Of a DNA stretch of 64,000 nt, positions 16,739-27,514 are shown in pieces. This DNA is from Gluconacetobacter tumulisoli. Its GTDB lineage: Bacteria; Pseudomonadota; Alphaproteobacteria; Acetobacterales; Acetobacteraceae. The stretch's first letter is position 1. Each line of letters opens with the position of its first letter. The position numbers and the translations under genes were made by a program. The DNA is taken from the NCBI RefSeq assembly GCF_014174155.1, contig NZ_JABEQM010000009.1:62001-126000 (forward strand), written 5' to 3'. The notes below the pieces were generated by a model, which saw nothing but the letters and a program-made list of their open reading frames with translations, did no database searches and was not told where the DNA came from.

Positions 16739-18146
16739 ATCCGCCGGTCCCGACCGCCAGGCGGTCCGCGTCCCGCGCCGCCGGCACGGCGACGTAGCGG
16801 GCCAGGACGACCCGAACCCGGAACCCGCCGACCCGCCCCGGCAGGGGGGACAGGAAATCCAGGCGCGCGCCCATCTGGCCCGCGATGCTGGCGGCGATGG
16901 CCAGGCCCAGGCCGCTGCCTTCGGCCGGGCTGTCGCCCCGCACGAACGGCTCGGTCAGGCGCGACAGGACACCCGGTGGCAGCGGCGGGCAGTCATTGAC
17001 GATATCGACATGGCCGTGCCGCGACAGCGCGACCATGATCACCGTGCCGGGCGTGCCGTGATTGGCGGCGTTTTCGATCAGGTTGCGCAGCAGGATCCCC
17101 GCGGCGTCCATGTCGCCCTGGACGAACAGCGCCTCCAGCCCGTCGCAGGAGACCACGACGTCGCGAAAGGCCGGCGGCGTGTCCTGGACTTCCTCCGCCA
17201 GGATCTGCGCCACCGCGATCAGGTCGAACCGGTCGTCGGCCATCGCGGCGCCGGACGTCGCGCGCGACAGTTGCAGCAGCTTTTCCGTCATGCGGCCCAG
17301 GCGGCGGATCTGGGCGACGATGGTGGCCAGGCGCCCGGGCGCCTCCGGTTCGTGCAACTGCTCGCGCAGCATCTGCGCCTGGGCCAGCAGGGCGGCGATC
17401 GGGTTGCGCAGCTCGTGCGCCGCATTGGCCGCGAAGGCCCGTTCCGAGGACAGCGCCTTGTTCAGCCGGTCCAGCAGCGAATTGACCGCCGCATGGATCG
17501 CCGACAATTCGTCCGGCAGGTTCAGCGAGGGAATGGGCGCCAGGTTGCCGCCGCCGCGCACGCGGATCTCGGCCTGCAGATCGGTCAGCGGCCGCAACGC
17601 GCGGCGCACGACCCAGCGTACCAGCAGCCACACGCACGGCAGGAAGACCAGCATCGGCAGGATCGAGATCAGCATCGCGCGCCGCTCGGCCTCGCGCCGG
17701 TGAAAGGTCGGCTCGCCCACCAGGATGTAGTGCCCACCGCCCGGGGCGATGGCGACATAGACGCGAAAGCGCGGCCGGTCGTAGAAACCCGGCCGCAACG
17801 TCAGCACGAAGGGATCCGCGGGCGCGTTCTGCGTGCGCAGGACGATGCGCCCGTCGGGGGTCATGATCTGGTAGGCCAGCGTGCGCGGCCCGACCTCCGG
17901 CAGTCGTGCCACGTCGCCGGCCTGCTGGCGGGGGGACAGGGCCGAAATGACGAATTCCAGCCGCTCCGCGACCTCCTGCAGGGAATTGTCCAGCCGTTCC
18001 GTGACCTCGTAGCGGGTGAAGCCCGCGACCAGCACGCCCAGCATCAGCAGGCAGCCCAGCACGACCGCCAGCACGCCCGCCATGATGCGCGACGCCAGGC
18101 TCCATGTCCCGCGCGCCCGCGCGACTATCGCCTGACCGTCGGTCAC
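16719..18146 (-). CDS. Membrane sensor histidine kinase of a two-component system
   Basis: The GTG at 18146 is the preferred start: it overlaps the response-regulator stop (GTGA). The larger open frame upstream is only the antisense-phase continuation through the regulator gene. The 475-aa product has two transmembrane helices (about residues 18-40 and 160-185) flanking a periplasmic domain, a HAMP-like linker, and the H-box AFAANAAHELRNPIAALLAQ (His near residue 240). ATPase boxes follow: ILLRNLIENAANHGTPG (N) and GSGLGLAIAASIAGQMG (G). It probably senses a metal or envelope signal, given the efflux genes next door, and phosphorylates the adjacent regulator. Confidence 0.9.
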   Translation of the reverse strand: MTDGQAIVARARGTWSLASRIMAGVLAVVLGCLLMLGVLVAGFTRYEVTERLDNSLQEVAERLEFVISALSPRQQAGDVARLPEVGPRTLAYQIMTPDGRIVLRTQNAPADPFVLTLRPGFYDRPRFRVYVAIAPGGGHYILVGEPTFHRREAERRAMLISILPMLVFLPCVWLLVRWVVRRALRPLTDLQAEIRVRGGGNLAPIPSLNLPDELSAIHAAVNSLLDRLNKALSSERAFAANAAHELRNPIAALLAQAQMLREQLHEPEAPGRLATIVAQIRRLGRMTEKLLQLSRATSGAAMADDRFDLIAVAQILAEEVQDTPPAFRDVVVSCDGLEALFVQGDMDAAGILLRNLIENAANHGTPGTVIMVALSRHGHVDIVNDCPPLPPGVLSRLTEPFVRGDSPAEGSGLGLAIAASIAGQMGARLDFLSPLPGRVGGFRVRVVLARYVAVPAARDADRLAVGTGGSTGRPS

Positions 18147-18811
18147 GACGCGACGTGCCGCGCCAGGCGATAGCCGCGCCCGCGCACCGTCAGGATCAGT
18201 CCGGCCCCGATCTTCTTGCGGACGCGGCTGACGAAGACCTCGATAGCGTTGCTTTCGATCTCCTCGCCCAGGCCATACAGCGCGTCCTCCATCTGCTCGC
18301 GCGAGCAGATGGCGCCGGGGCGGCGGGCCAGCAGTTCGATCACCGCCCATTCGCGCGCCGTCAGGTCGACCTCCGCCCCCAGGCGCGACATGCGGCGGCG
18401 TGCCAGGTCGATCTCGACATCGTCCACGACCAGGCGGTTGTCGGCCAGCGCGACATAGCGGCGGGACACCGCATCCAGGCGGGCCAGCAATTCGTCGACG
18501 TCGTAGGGCTTGACGATGTAGTCGTCCGCCCCGCCCGCCAGGCCGGCGATGCGGTCGCTGATCTGGTCCTGCGCCGTGGTGACCAGGATCGCCATGCGCG
18601 ACCCCTCGCGCCGTACCTGCCGCAGCAGGTCGCGCCCGCTGCCGTCGGGCAGGCCCAGGTCCAGCAGCAGGAAATCGTAGCTGGCGGCCGCCAGGGCCGC
18701 GCGCGCGTCCTCCAGCGTCGTGAACCAGTCGGCGGCATGCCCCGCGCGGCGCAGCCGGTCCTGCACGGCCGAGCCCAGCGGCGTTTCGTCCTCGACGATC
18801 AGGATCCGCAA
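18143..18811 (-). CDS. OmpR-family response regulator
   Basis: A 222-aa regulator starting at TTG 18811, five bases after a GAGGAGGG ribosome site and exactly where the receiver begins (RILIVEDE). The next upstream ATG at 18862 would add unlikely sequence. The phospho-acceptor Asp lies in FLLLDLGLPDGSG (about residue 51), with the conserved VTTAQD threonine region and the VKPYD lysine. The C-terminal OmpR winged helix (LTAREWAVIELLARRPGAICSREQM) ends with the wing RGRGYRLA. It is the partner of the kinase downstream. The efflux operon just upstream is its likely target, as for CzcR/CusR systems. Confidence 0.92.
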   Translation of the reverse strand: MRILIVEDETPLGSAVQDRLRRAGHAADWFTTLEDARAALAAASYDFLLLDLGLPDGSGRDLLRQVRREGSRMAILVTTAQDQISDRIAGLAGGADDYIVKPYDVDELLARLDAVSRRYVALADNRLVVDDVEIDLARRRMSRLGAEVDLTAREWAVIELLARRPGAICSREQMEDALYGLGEEIESNAIEVFVSRVRKKIGAGLILTVRGRGYRLARHVAS

Positions 18812-18840
18812 TCGGCCCTCCTCCGTGATGCCGAAGCGGG

Positions 18841-18945
18841 CCGCCGCGCCGCAACCCGCCAAAGGCTTTGCCCTGGCAACCAGTCGTTAAAATGGATCGG
18901 GGTCAAGGGGCCCGCGGTCCCTCGCGGGTTCGGGCAGGGCCCGAC
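18841..18945 (+). repeat. Dispersed intergenic repeat, copy B
   Basis: This is the second copy of the element at 15729-15840, same orientation, between the CzcA-like gene and the response regulator. Shared landmarks in order are CCGCCAAAGGC, TGGCAACCA, an AT-rich core, GGGTCAAGG, paired GGTCCC/GGG arms, GCGGGTTCGGGCA and GCCCGA. The copy begins at the regulator 5' end, so it may separate the efflux and two-component transcripts. Confidence 0.65.
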
Positions 18946-18946
18946 C

Positions 18947-21900
18947 TTACCCCCGGCCCCGCATCATCCGCGCATAAAGCGACGGCAGCACCAGCAGCGT
19001 CAGCAGCGTCGACGACACCAGCCCCCCGATCACCACGGTGGCCAGCGGCCGTTCGACCTCCGCCCCCGCGCTGGTCGAGAAGGCCATCGGGAAGAAGCCC
19101 AGGCTGGCAACCAGTGCCGTGGCGACCACCGGGCGGAACCGCTCCTCCGCCGCGTCGAACGCCGCCCGGGCCGCATCCAGCCCGGTCCGGCGCAGATGCT
19201 GGATATAGCTGACCAGGACGACGCCGTTAAGGATCGCCACGCCGAACAGGGCGATGAAGCCGATCCCGGCGGAAATGCTGAACGGCAACCCGCGCGCCGT
19301 CAGCGCCAGGATGCCCCCGGTGGCGGCGATGGGCAGGTTGACGAACACCAGCACCGCCAGCCGGACCGAACCCAGCGCCACGACCAGCAGCGCGAAGATC
19401 AGCGCCAGGGCGATCGGCACCACGATCTCCAGGCGCGCCATGGCGGATTGCAGGTTACGGAACTGCCCTTCCCACGTGATGCGATAACCGGGCGGCAGGC
19501 GCACCTGGGCGGCAACCGCCGCCTGCGCTGCCGCGACATAGGACCCCAGGTCGCGGCCGCGCACATTGGCCTGCACGATCATCCGGCGCTGGATTCGGTC
19601 GCGGCTGATGCGCGGCGGCCCGTCAGCAACCGAGATCGTCGCCACCTGCGACAGCAGAACCGTCCCCGTTCCGTCGGCCCGGCGCACGCGCAGCCGCGCG
19701 ATCCGGTCGCGGGAGCCGACCTGGGCCGGATCGAAGCGGATCTGCGTGTTCACCACCGCGTTGTCGACGATGACCGGGCGGCCGATATGCCCGCCCACGG
19801 CCTCGACCGTATCCAGGACCTCGGACATCGGCACGTCCAGGCGGGCGGCGCGGTCGCGATCGACATCGACATGGATGAAGGGCACCGTGCCGTTGCCCTG
19901 GGGCGCCACGTCGGCCGCGCCCGGCACGCCGCCCAGGGCCGACGCCACCTGGTCCCCCAGGCGCGAGAGCATGTCCAGGTCGGGACCGTAGATCGACACC
20001 GCGATCTGCGTGCGCACGCCCGACAGCAGGTCGTCCATGCGCATCTGCACCGGCTGGCTCCAGGAAAACAGCGCATCCGGCAACTGCTCGCGCAGGGTCC
20101 GGTCGATCGCCGTCACCAGGCCCTCCTGCGTGCGCGCGGTCCGCCATTGCGACGGGTCCTTGAGGAAGACGAAGGTATCGGTCTCGTTCACGCCCATCGG
20201 ATCGGTCGGGATCGCGGAGGTTCCGGTGTTGCTGACGACGGTGGCGACATCGGGGAAGCCCATCAGGATCCGCTCCTCCACGCCCACCGAATGCAGCACG
20301 GTGGGCAGGGACGCGCTGGGCAGGCGCGTGGTGGTGACCACCAGCGCCCCCTCGCCCAGCTGGGGAATGAATTCGCCGCCCAGCCGCGTCGCCAGGACCA
20401 CCGACACCAGGAAGACCGCGATGGTCGTGCCGAACAGCAGGCCGGGATGCGCCTCGCCCCATTTGACCATCGGCCCGTAACGGCGGCGCAGCGCGGCCAC
20501 CAGGCGCGTATCCCCATGCGCCGGCGCGCGGCGCAGCGCCAGCGCCGCGATCACCGGCACGCACAGCACGCAATAGGCCAGCGATGCCAGCAGCGCCATG
20601 ATGACCGTCTGGGCCATCGGCCGGAACATCTTCCCCTCGATCCCCTGCAGGCTGAGGATCGGCAGATAGACCATGACGATGACCAGGATCGCGAACGTGA
20701 CGGGCCGGATCACCTGCATCACCGACGACACCACAAGCCGTCCCATCTCCGCCCCGCCCCGCTGGCGATGGGCCATCAGGTTTTCCACCACGACCAGCGA
20801 ACTGTCGACGATCATCCCGAAATCGATCGCCCCGAGGCTGAGCAGGTTGGCCGAAATCCCGAACTGCCGCATGCCCGCCATGGCGCAGACCAGCGCGAAG
20901 GGGATCACCGACGCGATCACCAGCGACGCGCGCCAGTCGCCGATGACCACCACCAGCACCAGTACCACCAGGGCGGCGCCGATCATCAGGTTCTCGCGCA
21001 CCGTGGCGATGGTCCGGTTCGTCAGGTCGGACCGGCTGTAGTACGGATCCAGCACGACCCCGGGCGGCAGCGCCCGGCGGATGGCCGGCAGCGCGTCGCG
21101 GATCGCCGCCAGCGTGGCGTCGGAACTGGCGCCCATGCGCATCAGCACGACGCCGTTGACGATTTCGCCGCGGCCGTCACGCGTGACCGCGCCCAGCCGC
21201 GTGCGCGGCCCCATCGACACCGCCCCCACGTCGCGCAGGCGGATCGCCGTGCCATCCGGACCCAGCCGCACCGGCAGCGCGCCGAAATCGTCCAGGCTGT
21301 GGACCAGGCCGCGCCCGACGACGATCTGCTGTTCGGCATGATGTTCGATCCACCCGCCGCCCGACGCCGCGTTGTTGCCGTCCACGGCCCGGTAGACGTC
21401 ACCGACCGACACGCCGTACGCCGCCAGCCGCGCCTGGTCCAGCGCGACCTGGTAGGTTTCCTCCGCCCCACCGTTGACGTTCACGTCGACCACGCCGGGC
21501 ACCAGCTTCAATTGCGGCGCCACGGTCCAGGTCATCAGCCGGTTCAGCTCCATCAGGGACTGGCCATCCCCCCGGATCTGGACCTGCATGATCTCGCCCA
21601 TGCCGGTGGCCAGCGGGCCCATGTTGATCGCCAGGCCGGGCACCGAAATCGACGACCGGGCCTGCTGGATGCGTTCGTTGACCCGCGTGCGGTCCAAATC
21701 GATGTCGGTGTCGTCGTCGAACTGGACGTACACGACCGACACGCCCGAGCGCGAGACCGAGCGCAGGTCGCTCATGCCCGGGATGCCGGCCATGCTGGCC
21801 TCGATCGGGAAGGTGATCAGCTGTTCCACCTCCTCCGTCGCCAGGCCGGGGGCGACGACGGACACCAGCACCTGGCGGGGCGAGATGTCGGGCACCGATT

Positions 21901-22006
21901 CGACCGGCAGGCCGACCACCGCGACGATCCCCGACAGCAGGATCGCGACCAGCGCGCCCAGGACGACGAAACGGTTCCGTTGCAGGAAAACCAGGACGGA
22001 TTCCAT
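18947..22006 (-). CDS. CzcA-type heavy-metal RND efflux pump
   Basis: A 1019-aa RND transporter of the heavy-metal efflux (HME) group. It has 12 membrane helices in two halves with large periplasmic loops. The HME signature in helix 4 is visible as AIDFGMIVDSSLVVVEN (about residues 390-406), whose acidic residues are the proton-relay positions. EFIPQLGEGAL and SWSQPVQMRMDDLLSGV are also typical. HME pumps export divalent or monovalent metals (Co/Zn/Cd/Ni or Cu/Ag) to the outside. Methionines lining a CusA-like relay were not confirmed, so the metal is not assigned. It follows the adaptor gene with one base between, in a czcCBA operon. Confidence 0.92.
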   Translation of the reverse strand: MESVLVFLQRNRFVVLGALVAILLSGIVAVVGLPVESVPDISPRQVLVSVVAPGLATEEVEQLITFPIEASMAGIPGMSDLRSVSRSGVSVVYVQFDDDTDIDLDRTRVNERIQQARSSISVPGLAINMGPLATGMGEIMQVQIRGDGQSLMELNRLMTWTVAPQLKLVPGVVDVNVNGGAEETYQVALDQARLAAYGVSVGDVYRAVDGNNAASGGGWIEHHAEQQIVVGRGLVHSLDDFGALPVRLGPDGTAIRLRDVGAVSMGPRTRLGAVTRDGRGEIVNGVVLMRMGASSDATLAAIRDALPAIRRALPPGVVLDPYYSRSDLTNRTIATVRENLMIGAALVVLVLVVVIGDWRASLVIASVIPFALVCAMAGMRQFGISANLLSLGAIDFGMIVDSSLVVVENLMAHRQRGGAEMGRLVVSSVMQVIRPVTFAILVIVMVYLPILSLQGIEGKMFRPMAQTVIMALLASLAYCVLCVPVIAALALRRAPAHGDTRLVAALRRRYGPMVKWGEAHPGLLFGTTIAVFLVSVVLATRLGGEFIPQLGEGALVVTTTRLPSASLPTVLHSVGVEERILMGFPDVATVVSNTGTSAIPTDPMGVNETDTFVFLKDPSQWRTARTQEGLVTAIDRTLREQLPDALFSWSQPVQMRMDDLLSGVRTQIAVSIYGPDLDMLSRLGDQVASALGGVPGAADVAPQGNGTVPFIHVDVDRDRAARLDVPMSEVLDTVEAVGGHIGRPVIVDNAVVNTQIRFDPAQVGSRDRIARLRVRRADGTGTVLLSQVATISVADGPPRISRDRIQRRMIVQANVRGRDLGSYVAAAQAAVAAQVRLPPGYRITWEGQFRNLQSAMARLEIVVPIALALIFALLVVALGSVRLAVLVFVNLPIAATGGILALTARGLPFSISAGIGFIALFGVAILNGVVLVSYIQHLRRTGLDAARAAFDAAEERFRPVVATALVASLGFFPMAFSTSAGAEVERPLATVVIGGLVSSTLLTLLVLPSLYARMMRGRG

Positions 22007-22007
22007 C

Positions 22008-23186
22008 TCAGTCCCCGCCCAGGGCCGAGAGCAGCAGCATGGATTTCAGCGCGAAACTGCCATGGGCGGCGATGGATTGCCCCGCCGCCAGGCCGGACAG
22101 GACGACCGTGCTGCCGCCGCTCTCCAGTCCGAGCGTGACGGGCACCGGCCGGAACATGTCGGGCGCCGTGCGGACGAAGACGACATCGCGCCCCGCGACC
22201 CGCTGCACGGCCTCGGTCGGGACCAGCAGGCCGGACGCCCGTTCGTCCGTTTCCAGTTCCGTGTCCACCATCATGCCGGGGCGCAGGTCGCCATCCGGGT
22301 TGGGCACGGCGCTGATGACCCGCACCAGGCCGGTCGCCGGGGCGGCCATGCCGTCCACCGTGCCGATCCGCGACAGCAGGCGGCGGTCGCCGATGCGCGT
22401 CTCCTGCCGTCCACCTACGACCACGCGGGCGGCATCCTGCGGCGGCAGGTCCGAAACGATCCAGACCAAGGACAGATCGACCACCGTCATCACGTCCTGC
22501 CCCGGCGAGACATCGCCGGCGACCGAGGCCGCGACGGTCTGCACGGTTCCCTCGACCGGCGACAGAAGGGTCGAGGTCTCGTCCGTGCCATCGCGTTCGG
22601 TGACCGAATTGAACTCCTCGCGGAAACGGTGGGTCATCGTGCCGACGTCGGCCTGCCGTGCAACGACCGTATTCTGCGCTTCCTGCAACACCGCCAGCCT
22701 GCGGCGGACCTCGCCGGCCGACACCGTGCTGCCGGACAGGTCTCGCCCCCGGCGCCACGCTGCGGCGGCCTCGTCCCGCGCGGCGACAGCGGCATCCAGC
22801 GCCGCCTGCATCTGGGTGGCCTGCAGGCGCGCGACATGCAGGCTGTGATCCAGATACTGAAGCAGGGTCGCATTGCGCGCGACATGCTGGCCCGCCATCA
22901 CCGCGACGCTCAGCACCTTGCCCGATCCGGCCGGGCGGATATGGACGACGCGGCTGTCGTCCGGCATCACGCGCGCCAGGGCCGGCAGGACGCGCGAGAG
23001 GGTGCCGGACCGCACCTCGACGACCGTCAGGCCCTCGTTCCGCTGGGCCTGCGCCCCGATCCTCACTGGGGCCGGATCGGGCGCGTCGGACCAGGCCGGC
23101 CCCTCGGCGACCGGCATCAGCACGGCGGACAATATCATGGCGGGCAGCATCACGGCGGACGGCACCGCACGCCGCGTCCGCCTCAT
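22008..23186 (-). CDS. CzcB-type periplasmic adaptor (membrane fusion protein)
   Basis: A 392-aa adaptor with an N-terminal signal or anchor (SAVMLPAMILSAVLMPVAEG). A lipoyl/barrel-sandwich hybrid follows (RIRPAGSGKVLSVAVMAGQHVARNATL), then an alpha-hairpin of about residues 120-185 and beta-barrel and membrane-proximal parts (VEGTVQTVAASVAGDVSPGQDVMTVVDLS). It links the RND pump with the outer-membrane channel. The ATG overlaps the upstream channel gene by four bases. No His-rich N-terminal extension like that of some metal-specific CzcB proteins is seen. Confidence 0.88.
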   Translation of the reverse strand: MRRTRRAVPSAVMLPAMILSAVLMPVAEGPAWSDAPDPAPVRIGAQAQRNEGLTVVEVRSGTLSRVLPALARVMPDDSRVVHIRPAGSGKVLSVAVMAGQHVARNATLLQYLDHSLHVARLQATQMQAALDAAVAARDEAAAAWRRGRDLSGSTVSAGEVRRRLAVLQEAQNTVVARQADVGTMTHRFREEFNSVTERDGTDETSTLLSPVEGTVQTVAASVAGDVSPGQDVMTVVDLSLVWIVSDLPPQDAARVVVGGRQETRIGDRRLLSRIGTVDGMAAPATGLVRVISAVPNPDGDLRPGMMVDTELETDERASGLLVPTEAVQRVAGRDVVFVRTAPDMFRPVPVTLGLESGGSTVVLSGLAAGQSIAAHGSFALKSMLLLSALGGD

Positions 23187-24493
23187 GGCGTCATGCCCGC
23201 TGCGATGGCGGCCCGCACGATCGCGGCGTGCCAGCCGACCTCCGCCGCATTCAGCGACAGGATGGCGTTATAAGCCGCCTGCCGCGCCCGCAATGCCTCC
23301 ACCAGCGATGTCTCCCCGACCTTCCAGGACCGTTCCAGTTCGTCCGCCCGCCTGTTCAGCGCCCCGGCCGACGCGCGCGCGCCGTCCAGCGTCACGCCCG
23401 ACGCCTCCAGCCGGGCGCGGACCTGCGCCAGTTCCACGCGGACCATGCGCCGTGCCTGCCGTTCCTGGCTGTCCGCCGCGGCCAGGCGGTTGCGGGCATC
23501 CGCCATCATCGGCACGTTCCGTGCCGCGCTGGGCAGCGGCACGCTGATATTGACGCCCACCCGGTCGTCCCACGGGCTGCCGTACGAGCCCTCGTGGATC
23601 GCGCCGATCCCGACCTCCGGATTGGGCATGAAGGATGCCCGCGCAAGCTTCACGCCGTCCTCGGCCGCCAGGGTGGCGCGGTGGCTGGCCCGGACGCGGG
23701 GGTCGTTGTCCTCGATCAGTTGCGGGGTGTCGAGGCGCGTCCGCGCCAGCAGGCGGGAATCGTAGGTCATGATATCCGGCAGCCCGTCCCGCCCCAGCAG
23801 GACCGCCAGCGCCGCGGCGGACGACGCGACCTGCTCGCGCGCCAGCCCGACCTCGTTGCGGGCGCCGGCCAGTTCGGCCTCCACCGCCTGCCGGTCGGCC
23901 AGAGTGGATTCCCCTGCCCCGGCGGCCCGGGCGACGGCGGCATCGATCCGCTGCATCGCCTGCACCAGCGACAGCGCCACCGCCTGTCGGCGTTGCGCCA
24001 CCACCAGCGCGCCGGCCGCATCCAGCACGCGCACGGCAAGGACCATGTGCTCGACATTCATCCGTTCCTGGATGGCGGCGGATTCGGCCTGTGCGACGCG
24101 CGTCGTCGCACTGCCCTGCCCAGGCAGCCACAGCGGCACCGACACGCCGCCCTGATAGGTCGTGTAGCCGATATTGGTGCCGATCGCGTGGTCGTCATAA
24201 TATTGCGCCGACAGGACCGGGCCGCCGGGAAACCACGATTTCGCGGCGTCGGCCCGCGCATCGGCGGAATCACGATTGACCGTCAGCTCGGACCGGACCG
24301 GATCGATCGCCCACGCCGCGCTGACCGCGTCGTGGAACGACAAATCGCCCGCCCGCGCCCCGCCTGCCGCCATCGCCAGGGCCGCGCCGGCCAGCAGGGC
24401 AAGCGCACGTCCCGCGCGCGAAGGCCGGCGGCCGGCATGCCTGCCCCCGGAACCGTGAACCGGCGGGAAACGCCGGTGGAAATCGCTGCCCAT
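23183..24493 (-). CDS. CzcC-type outer-membrane efflux protein (TolC family)
   Basis: A 436-aa TolC-family channel with an N-terminal export signal (ALALLAGAALAMAAGGARAG). Two repeat units of coiled-coil helices and beta strands follow (LSFHDAVSAAWAIDP, then LDTPQLIEDNDPRVRASHRA, and VNISVPLP, NRRADELERSWKVGETSLVEAL). It is the first gene of the operon with the adaptor and pump, and divergent from lepA across about 190 bp. No Cys suggests a lipoprotein; it is probably a plain barrel. Its operon start probably lies in the 24494-24686 spacer. Confidence 0.85.
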   Translation of the reverse strand: MGSDFHRRFPPVHGSGGRHAGRRPSRAGRALALLAGAALAMAAGGARAGDLSFHDAVSAAWAIDPVRSELTVNRDSADARADAAKSWFPGGPVLSAQYYDDHAIGTNIGYTTYQGGVSVPLWLPGQGSATTRVAQAESAAIQERMNVEHMVLAVRVLDAAGALVVAQRRQAVALSLVQAMQRIDAAVARAAGAGESTLADRQAVEAELAGARNEVGLAREQVASSAAALAVLLGRDGLPDIMTYDSRLLARTRLDTPQLIEDNDPRVRASHRATLAAEDGVKLARASFMPNPEVGIGAIHEGSYGSPWDDRVGVNISVPLPSAARNVPMMADARNRLAAADSQERQARRMVRVELAQVRARLEASGVTLDGARASAGALNRRADELERSWKVGETSLVEALRARQAAYNAILSLNAAEVGWHAAIVRAAIAAGMTP

Positions 24494-24686
24494 TCGTCCG
24501 CCCGCACCATCCGGACGGCCCGTCGCCGCCCCTGCCGGTCAGGCGATCTATCACATGAACCTGACAGGAGCCTGAACGACGCCCGTCCGCCGCCGCTTTC
24601 CACCTCCCTCGCCCGCCCCTTCCGGCACGGGAGAAATTCGCATCATCCCCGCTGACTTGCGCGGGGATTTGGCTTATGTCTCCGCC
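24494..24686. promoter_or_regulatory. Divergent spacer between efflux operon and lepA
   Basis: This non-coding interval must hold the promoter of the czcCBA-like operon (minus) and of lepA (plus). A likely response-regulator site was looked for, but no clear pair of direct repeats was found by eye. Nothing more specific is claimed. Confidence 0.4.
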
Positions 24687-26492
<1,806 letters not shown>

Positions 26493-26599
26493 CCCGCCGG
26501 GACCCGCCGGAAACGGACACGGCATTCCCCCCTTGCGCGGGCGGCAAATGTTGCTATGTTCCGCGCCCAGGCAGCGGGCTTCGCCCCGTCCCCTGCGCC

Positions 26600-26690
26600 G
26601 GAGAGATGGCCGAGCGGCTTAAGGCGCACGCTTGGAAAGCGTGTGTACGTTAATAGCGTACCGTGGGTTCGAATCCCACTCTCTCCGCCA
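26600..26690 (+). tRNA. tRNA-Ser (anticodon GGA)
   Basis: A complete class II tRNA of 91 nt. The acceptor arms GGAGAGA and TCTCTCC pair, the anticodon loop is TTGGAAA with anticodon GGA, a long variable arm (TACGTTAATAGCGTA) is present as in serine tRNAs, and the T arm has GGGTTCGAATCCC. The 3' CCA is encoded. A decayed integrase begins about 110 bp downstream, so the 3' end is a plausible phage or island attachment site. Confidence 0.97.
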
Positions 26691-26799
26691 TAGGTCAAAA
26701 ACACCTATAAAATCAGTCAGTTAGAGAAACCCAGCGTTACGGGTCTGTAGCTGTGCGTCACTGGTCGAACGTCACGCCTCCCTCTGCTAGAAGGAGGCC

Positions 26800-27430
26800 A
26801 TGGATATGGCGAACCTGACTGTGAAAGACCGGACCTACTACGTCCGCTTCTACATCCCCAAGGACCGTTGGGAAGACGCGGGGCGGGTCCTCAAGTCCTC
26901 TACCGGCGAGCGCCGGGACATCATCAAGAGCCTTAAAACGAGGGACTACAGGGCCGCCCTACGGCTTCGGGACGCAGCTATTGAGGCGGTCAGACGTGAT
27001 CTGAATCAGAAATTGATCGCCGCTGACCTAAAGCCCCTGCACGGGGATTCCGTTCCAGACTGGATGGTAAAGGACCGCCTCTTGGACGATGCCCTAGCCG
27101 CCCGCCAGGAAATACAGCGAGCCTCAGAACAATCGGACGATTTCGATGAGGAGTCCCATACACTCGAAAGCCCGAAGACCGCGCCATTTCCATCATGCAG
27201 GACGTCATCCAAGACCGTGCCGAACGCATGGGCAACAAGGAAGGCACGGCCTACTATCGGCAGTTCATGCCATTGCGGAAGGCAAGGCTACCCCATCGGG
27301 CCGCGTTTGATCGCTGGATCAAGGATATAGGGCCCACTTCCAACAGCAGACACTTAGGAGCCACCATCAGTCCTTCCGACTCTTGGGGGAGTTTCCTTAC
27401 ACTTTCGTCAGAGATAGAGCAGGAGGTGAA
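26800..27430 (+). pseudogene. Decayed tyrosine-recombinase integrase next to tRNA-Ser
   Basis: The first frame (from ATG 26800) encodes an integrase N-terminus with MANLTVKDRTYYVRFYIP and LKTRDYRAALRLRDAAIEAVR. After about 27180 the homologous sequence continues in a different frame (RAISIMQDVIQDRAERMGNKEGTAYYRQF), and after about 27270 it shifts again (AAFDRWIKDIGPTS). The catalytic R..H-R-Y domain is not seen. Because it lies immediately 3' of tRNA-Ser, it is the trace of an element that once integrated there. Confidence 0.72.
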
Positions 27431-27514
27431 TCCTGAAAATCATATGTCATCATGACTGACCAGCAGCTTCCAGGTCATCCTTTCTCTCGGAGCATCGGCA
27501 GTGGCGTAAGCCAG

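Noticed and set aside
18104-22138. 1344-aa plus-strand open frame opposite czcA
   Set aside because: Antisense shadow of the RND pump gene, low-complexity Arg/His/Gln composition and no ribosome site.
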